Assembly (NCBI GenBank): GCA_963710625.1
Contig: CAVQBG010000022.1
Coordinates: 186,001 to 250,000, forward strand
Length of the DNA stretch: 64,000 nt
Reading direction: 5' to 3'
Source of the DNA: Sva-07 sp963710625
GTDB taxonomy: Bacteria; Actinomycetota; Acidimicrobiia; Acidimicrobiales; Ilumatobacteraceae
Shown: positions 60,606 to 64,000 of the stretch, piece after piece
Position numbering within the stretch: position 1 is the first letter of the stretch
Layout: each line of letters opens with the position of its first letter
Made by a program: the position numbers and the translations under genes
Notes under the pieces: generated by a model
Told to the model about the DNA's origin: nothing
The model's input: the letters and a program-made list of their open reading frames with translations, nothing else
Database searches by the model: none

Positions 60606-61628
60606 ATGCGCAGGAGTTCTGTCGCCGTCGCGGTAGCCCTGTTCGGCGTTTCCGCGATCGGGACCATGGCACCAGCCCTCGCCACGAAGCCCGACCCAGA
60701 CAGCGAACACAAGGTCTGGGTCTGCCACGCGACGGCTGGCGAAGGAGAGCTCAAGAACGGCTACAACCTCATCTACGTGGATGTGGCCTCGACGGTGCCG
60801 AACGGCTCGTACCACGGCGAGAACGACCACTACGGGCACGCCAACACGCGTCCGAAGGACAACTCGAAGTACGGGCTGTTGTACGACTACCTCGACGTGG
60901 ACCCCAACAATCTGCCCGGCAAGTGCGGCAAGCCCGAGATGCCGTCGAAGGACGCGGTTGAGATCCTGATCGGATCTGTTCCGGACTGCGACGCGTTGAC
61001 GGTCACCGACACCTACAGCGTGACGGCGTACACCTACACGTGGGACGGCAACGAGTGGGTCGAGTCCGAGACCATCTCCGAGAAGGTGGTTACTCGAGAC
61101 ATGACCGACGAGGAAGCGGCAGCGTGCCCGACTCCGGGTGAACAGCCGCCGATGCCGACGAAGGACGCGGTCGAGATCTTGATCGGATCCGACGCGAATT
61201 GTGAAGCGTTGACGGTCACCGAGACGTACAGCGTGACGGAGTACACGTACACGTGGGACGGCGAGGTGTGGGTCGAGTCGGAGACCACCACAGAGGTGGT
61301 GCGCGATCCTCGTGCGATGACCGAGGAGGAGGCGGCCGCGTGCCCGACCCAGGAGTCCCAGGGTCCGGTGCCGCCGGCTCCGTCAACGATCGTGGAGACC
61401 CCGGTCGTGGTGACCCCGGCGGTCGAAACCCCCGTCGCCGTGGTGCCGCAGGCACCCGTCGCCGAGGCGCCGGTCGCCGAGGCGCCGGTCGCCGAGGCGC
61501 CACCGGTGGCGGCCGCCCCGACAGCGCTGCCTGACACCGGAAGCGAGACCTTGACGATCTTCTTGATCGGCCTCGCCACGCTGTTGGCAGGAGCTGGGAT
61601 GGTGGTGCTGAGCCGCCGACCCGCCTGA
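60606..61628 (+). CDS. LPDTG sortase-anchored surface protein
   Basis: This 340-residue protein has a signal peptide (cleavage near Ala26), a Cys-containing module with KVWVCHAT and HGENDHYGHAN, and two copies of a ~63-residue repeat (about 112-175 and 182-246) with KDAVEILIGS, TYSVT.YTYTWDG and WVESET. A Pro/Val/Ala stalk with three PVAEA units follows. The end is a classic sorting signal: LPDTG (308-312), a hydrophobic helix and RRPA. A sortase would link it to peptidoglycan; no sortase is in the window. GGAGGAG lies just before ATG 60606. An 18-bp terminator hairpin follows. Confidence 0.9.
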   Translation: MRRSSVAVAVALFGVSAIGTMAPALATKPDPDSEHKVWVCHATAGEGELKNGYNLIYVDVASTVPNGSYHGENDHYGHANTRPKDNSKYGLLYDYLDVDPNNLPGKCGKPEMPSKDAVEILIGSVPDCDALTVTDTYSVTAYTYTWDGNEWVESETISEKVVTRDMTDEEAAACPTPGEQPPMPTKDAVEILIGSDANCEALTVTETYSVTEYTYTWDGEVWVESETTTEVVRDPRAMTEEEAAACPTQESQGPVPPAPSTIVETPVVVTPAVETPVAVVPQAPVAEAPVAEAPVAEAPPVAAAPTALPDTGSETLTIFLIGLATLLAGAGMVVLSRRPA

Positions 61629-61646
61629 CAGCAACGGTCCTGACAG

Positions 61647-61691
61647 CGACTCGCCGCCGACGACGACACACTGGTCGTCGGCGGCGAGTCG
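61647..61691. terminator. bidirectional 18-bp hairpin terminator
   Basis: CGACTCGCCGCCGACGAC (61647-61664) pairs perfectly with 61674-61691 around a 9-nt loop, between the LPDTG gene and the convergent phosphatase gene. Confidence 0.9.
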
Positions 61692-61732
61692 CGTCGTCGC
61701 ACGCCGCGGTCGGATCCGTCGAGAGCGAGCCG

Positions 61733-62410
61733 TTACCGGGTCACCCGAGTCGTCTCGGGTGGCAGACCCTCCAGGTGGGCGGCGTCGTTGTATCGGATCA
61801 GGCGCCACCCGCCCGACGGGGCCTCGCTGAATTCGGTGATCGACGTGTTGAGTGTCTGCAGCTCGAATCCCCCCGTGGTCGCGGTGCGCAACAGATGCCG
61901 GAACGCCGCATCGACCACGCCACCGTGGCACGACACCACGATCGTGCGACCGGCGTTGGCCCGCACCGTGCGTGAGATCGCCGCACCGACTCGCAGATGG
62001 AACTGGGCGGTCGTCTCGCCGCCCGGAAACACGTCGTGATGGGGATCACCGGCCCAGTCCGGGGGGCCGAATCGCTCGACGAAGGTGCCGAACGTCATCC
62101 CGTCGATCTCCGGGCCGGGGTCGTGCTCTCCGAAGTCGGCATCCACTGCCATCTCGAGGTCGCCGAGCGCCGGAGCGATCACCTCGGCGGTTTCGATCGC
62201 CCGCTGGAAGTTGCTGGCGATCAGGACGTCGGCCGGGAGCTCGCCCGTCGCCGCGAGCCGGTCGCGGAGTCGCTCGGCCTGCCGGCGACCGAGATCCGAC
62301 AACCCGCTGCAGGTGCGGAATCCACCGATCACGCGGTTGACGGTGACGTTCGACTCGCCGTGCCGGATGAAGGCGAGGGTCGTCAGTGATGCACGTTCGG
62401 TGTCCGTCAC
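61733..62410 (-). CDS. histidine phosphatase (phosphoglycerate-mutase-like)
   Basis: This 225-residue branch-1 histidine phosphatase has the catalytic FIRHGES with the phospho-acceptor His, ASNFQRAIETAEVI, the acid Glu in DADFGEHDPG, and SCHGGVVDAAFRHLL with the second His. LSDLGRRQAERLRDRL is the usual 'LT..G' helix. It removes phosphate from an unknown small substrate in the cytoplasm. The start is GTG 62410, supported by TACCAT 7 nt upstream. Confidence 0.93.
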   Translation of the reverse strand: MTDTERASLTTLAFIRHGESNVTVNRVIGGFRTCSGLSDLGRRQAERLRDRLAATGELPADVLIASNFQRAIETAEVIAPALGDLEMAVDADFGEHDPGPEIDGMTFGTFVERFGPPDWAGDPHHDVFPGGETTAQFHLRVGAAISRTVRANAGRTIVVSCHGGVVDAAFRHLLRTATTGGFELQTLNTSITEFSEAPSGGWRLIRYNDAAHLEGLPPETTRVTR

Positions 62411-62417
62411 CCGAACG

Positions 62418-62423
62418 ATGGTA
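62418..62423 (-). promoter_or_regulatory. -10 hexamer TACCAT of the histidine phosphatase
   Basis: TACCAT is 7 nt before GTG 62410; the divergent gap is 62 nt. Confidence 0.58.
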
Positions 62424-62460
62424 CGAGGCCGGCCGGCGGGCGCCTCGCCCGGCCAGACCC

Positions 62461-62466
62461 TACGCT
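62461..62466 (+). promoter_or_regulatory. -10 hexamer TACGCT of the beta-propeller-like lipoprotein
   Basis: TACGCT is 6 nt before ATG 62473. Confidence 0.58.
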
Positions 62467-62472
62467 CCAGAC

Positions 62473-63579
62473 ATGGTCACGGTCCGGGTCCTGAGCGCCC
62501 TCCTGGTCGCCGGTGGGTTCGCAGCGTCATGCACGTCGACCGCCGAGGTGGCCGTGACGTCGGACCCGAGGCTGCCGGTCGCGAGCACCGAGCTCGCCGA
62601 CACATCGCCGCCAACCGAGGCGACATCCGCGAGCGCCGCGACGACCGCTGCGCCCAGCGCGACCGTGTTGCCGGTCGCTCCCGCCGATCGCGCGGCGGCG
62701 ATGTGCGCACGCTCGGGCGTGACCACGTGGGGGGTGGTCGCAAACGACCGGCTGGCCGAGGCGTCCGGCCTCGTCGCCAGCCGCGCCCACCCGGACGTGC
62801 TGTGGTCGCACAACGACGGTGGCATCACGCCCGGAGTTTTCGCCGTCGCCACCGACGGCTTCGATCTCGGGTTCCATCCGCTCGACGCCGTCGACGCCGT
62901 CGACGTCGAGGACATCGCCCTCGTGAGCGGCGGGGACGGCGACGACATCCTGCTCGCCGACATCGGCGACAACGGTGCGGTCCGCGACTCGATCACCGTG
63001 TTCCGCTTCGCCGAGCCGGATCCGGCAGTGGTCGGCGAGGTGACCGTTGTGGAGCGCCTCGAGTTCGTGTACCCCGACGGACCACACAACGCCGAGGTAC
63101 TCCTCGTGGACGACGCCGCCGGGCGAGTGGTGATCGTGACGAAGGAGCAGGCGCGAGCCGCCAACGGCACCGCAGACGCCGTCGGGGCCACGTTGCCGTC
63201 GCTCGTGTTCGAAGGCTCGCTCGACGGCCACGGTACCGGACCCGTCGAGCTGGTGGCCGCCGGTCAGATCGACATGTCACGCCTCGAGGGCCTCGCGATG
63301 GCGAGCGGGCCACACCCCGCCACGCTGCTCGGTTTCGGTGGGGTGCCGACCGGAGGAGACGTGTCCGCCGACGGTGCGCTGGTCGCGTTGCGAACCTACG
63401 AAGCGGTGTGGTTGTGGGCGCGCCGGCCCGGCGAAACCGTCGCGGCGGCGCTCGCCGGCGAGCCGTGCGAGGTGACGGTCGCCCCGGAGGCCCAGGGCGA
63501 GGCCGTCGCGTTCGTCGGCGGGGGACTGGTGACGCTCGGTGAGGGTGTCAACCAGCCACTGCACCGCCTCGCCGACTGA
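62473..63579 (+). CDS. secreted lipoprotein, propeller-like
   Basis: This 368-residue lipoprotein has the lipobox GFAASC (Cys20), an Ala/Thr/Ser linker and a domain with repeated strand motifs (EASGLVASRAHPDVLWSHND; DIALVSGGDGDDILLADIGDN; ITVFRFAEPDP; EGLAMASGPHPATLLGFGG). The pattern of Gly/Asp-rich turns resembles six-bladed beta-propellers of the esterase-like/phytase group, but no catalytic set is clear. The start is leaderless ATG 62473. Function unknown. Confidence 0.8.
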   Translation: MVTVRVLSALLVAGGFAASCTSTAEVAVTSDPRLPVASTELADTSPPTEATSASAATTAAPSATVLPVAPADRAAAMCARSGVTTWGVVANDRLAEASGLVASRAHPDVLWSHNDGGITPGVFAVATDGFDLGFHPLDAVDAVDVEDIALVSGGDGDDILLADIGDNGAVRDSITVFRFAEPDPAVVGEVTVVERLEFVYPDGPHNAEVLLVDDAAGRVVIVTKEQARAANGTADAVGATLPSLVFEGSLDGHGTGPVELVAAGQIDMSRLEGLAMASGPHPATLLGFGGVPTGGDVSADGALVALRTYEAVWLWARRPGETVAAALAGEPCEVTVAPEAQGEAVAFVGGGLVTLGEGVNQPLHRLAD

Positions 63580-63598
63580 CCGGCACGGACGTCGCCGG

Positions 63599-64000
63599 TC
63601 AACCGCAGATGCCGAAGTTGTTCGCCAGCGGCGTCATGCCGGCAGCGTCGGCACGATCGCGGAACTCGGCGAGTCCGGGCTGCTGTTCGATCCAGTCGAT
63701 CCGCGCTGCCTGAGCGTCCGTTGCGGGCTCCACTCGGAACACGAACGCACTGAACGCCTCGGCGAAGTCCTCCTCGGGGTTGGTGGCTGCGTACACCCCG
63801 AAGAACCCGTCGTCGAGTGAGCACCGTTCGTCGGCATCCTCCGGTGAGTCCTCCAGCGGATCGAGTCCGGCGAGGAGGTCGTCGTCCCAGAACGCATCGA
63901 TCCAGGCGAGCATCAGCGCCTCCGGCAGATAGCACCCGTCCCCGTTGAAGTAGGTGTCGCACGCGTCGATCGCTTCGTCGGTGCGATCGAGCTGCGTGCT
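63599..64000 (-). CDS. hypothetical secreted or metallopeptidase-like protein, N-terminus outside window
   Basis: The frame is open to the window end (133 codons visible) and the true start lies beyond base 64000. ALMLAWIDAFWDDDL and ATNPEEDFAEAFSAFVFRVE suggest a helical enzyme: the E-D-F-A-E-A-F motif resembles the zinc-ligand Glu region of some secreted metallopeptidases. Two Cys flank the visible part (FNGDGCYLP, NNFGICG). The HExxH motif expected for such an enzyme would lie upstream and cannot be checked. Confidence 0.6.
   Translation of the reverse strand, partial: STQLDRTDEAIDACDTYFNGDGCYLPEALMLAWIDAFWDDDLLAGLDPLEDSPEDADERCSLDDGFFGVYAATNPEEDFAEAFSAFVFRVEPATDAQAARIDWIEQQPGLAEFRDRADAAGMTPLANNFGICG

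Overview
The window is high-GC actinobacterial chromosome. It most resembles the Acidimicrobiia (Ilumatobacter-like), an inference from gene content and not from a database search. Supporting signs are a decaprenylphosphoryl-arabinose/arabinan wall locus without any mycolate genes in view, many secreted proteins with Thr/Ser/Pro linkers, an LPXTG protein, and very frequent leaderless starts in which a TANNNT hexamer lies 6-8 nt before ATG or GTG.

Layout. (1) 0-14 kb is a cell-envelope glycan locus. dprE1 (cut by the window edge), dprE2 and a GT4 glycosyltransferase run rightward and converge on a leftward operon made of a PIG-V-like mannosyltransferase, two tandem giant AftD-like arabinofuranosyltransferases and a polyprenol-phosphate-mannose synthase. 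(2) 14-31 kb is a catabolic region: a molybdenum hydroxylase (FAD subunit plus a fused 2Fe-2S/molybdopterin subunit), a purine-type phosphoribosyltransferase, a site-2 protease, a CrtI/PYROXD2-like FAD oxidoreductase, a creatininase-family amidohydrolase, an M20 carbamoylase, an SDR followed by a NitT/TauT-type ABC transporter, a cytosine-deaminase-like amidohydrolase, a luciferase-like monooxygenase, a gamma-glutamyltransferase and a phosphodiesterase. Six of these genes carry single-base frameshifts, twelve in total between 16.6 and 25.2 kb, while the rest of the window is clean. This is either local decay or a stretch of poor consensus sequence.

(3) 32-38 kb holds an acyl-CoA-ligase-like enzyme, a SirB1-type protein, a flavin reductase-like protein, an acyl-CoA dehydrogenase and two GNAT acetyltransferases. 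(4) 39-44 kb is a housekeeping block: ispH, a PDZ/radical-SAM DUF512 protein, der, a zinc-ribbon membrane protein, tRNA-Pro(GGG) and a dienelactone hydrolase. (5) 44-64 kb is an accessory surface and lipoprotein region: a winged-helix protein, a duplicated peptidoglycan-binding lipoprotein, an extradiol dioxygenase, a CapA-like plus DUF3160 lipoprotein pair, a patatin, a repeat-bearing membrane protein, two tandem paralogous secreted proteins (one with a collagen-like Gly-X-Y stretch), a 2-oxoglutarate/Fe(II) oxygenase, an LPDTG-anchored protein, a phosphatase and further secreted proteins.

Dispersed palindromic repeats occur at 3.2, 44.5 and 54.8 kb (the last two as a ~140-bp twin-hairpin module) and at 17.8 and 34.6 kb. 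A four-fold 17-bp direct repeat lies at 38.8 kb. No CRISPR array, insertion sequence, prophage or rRNA was seen.
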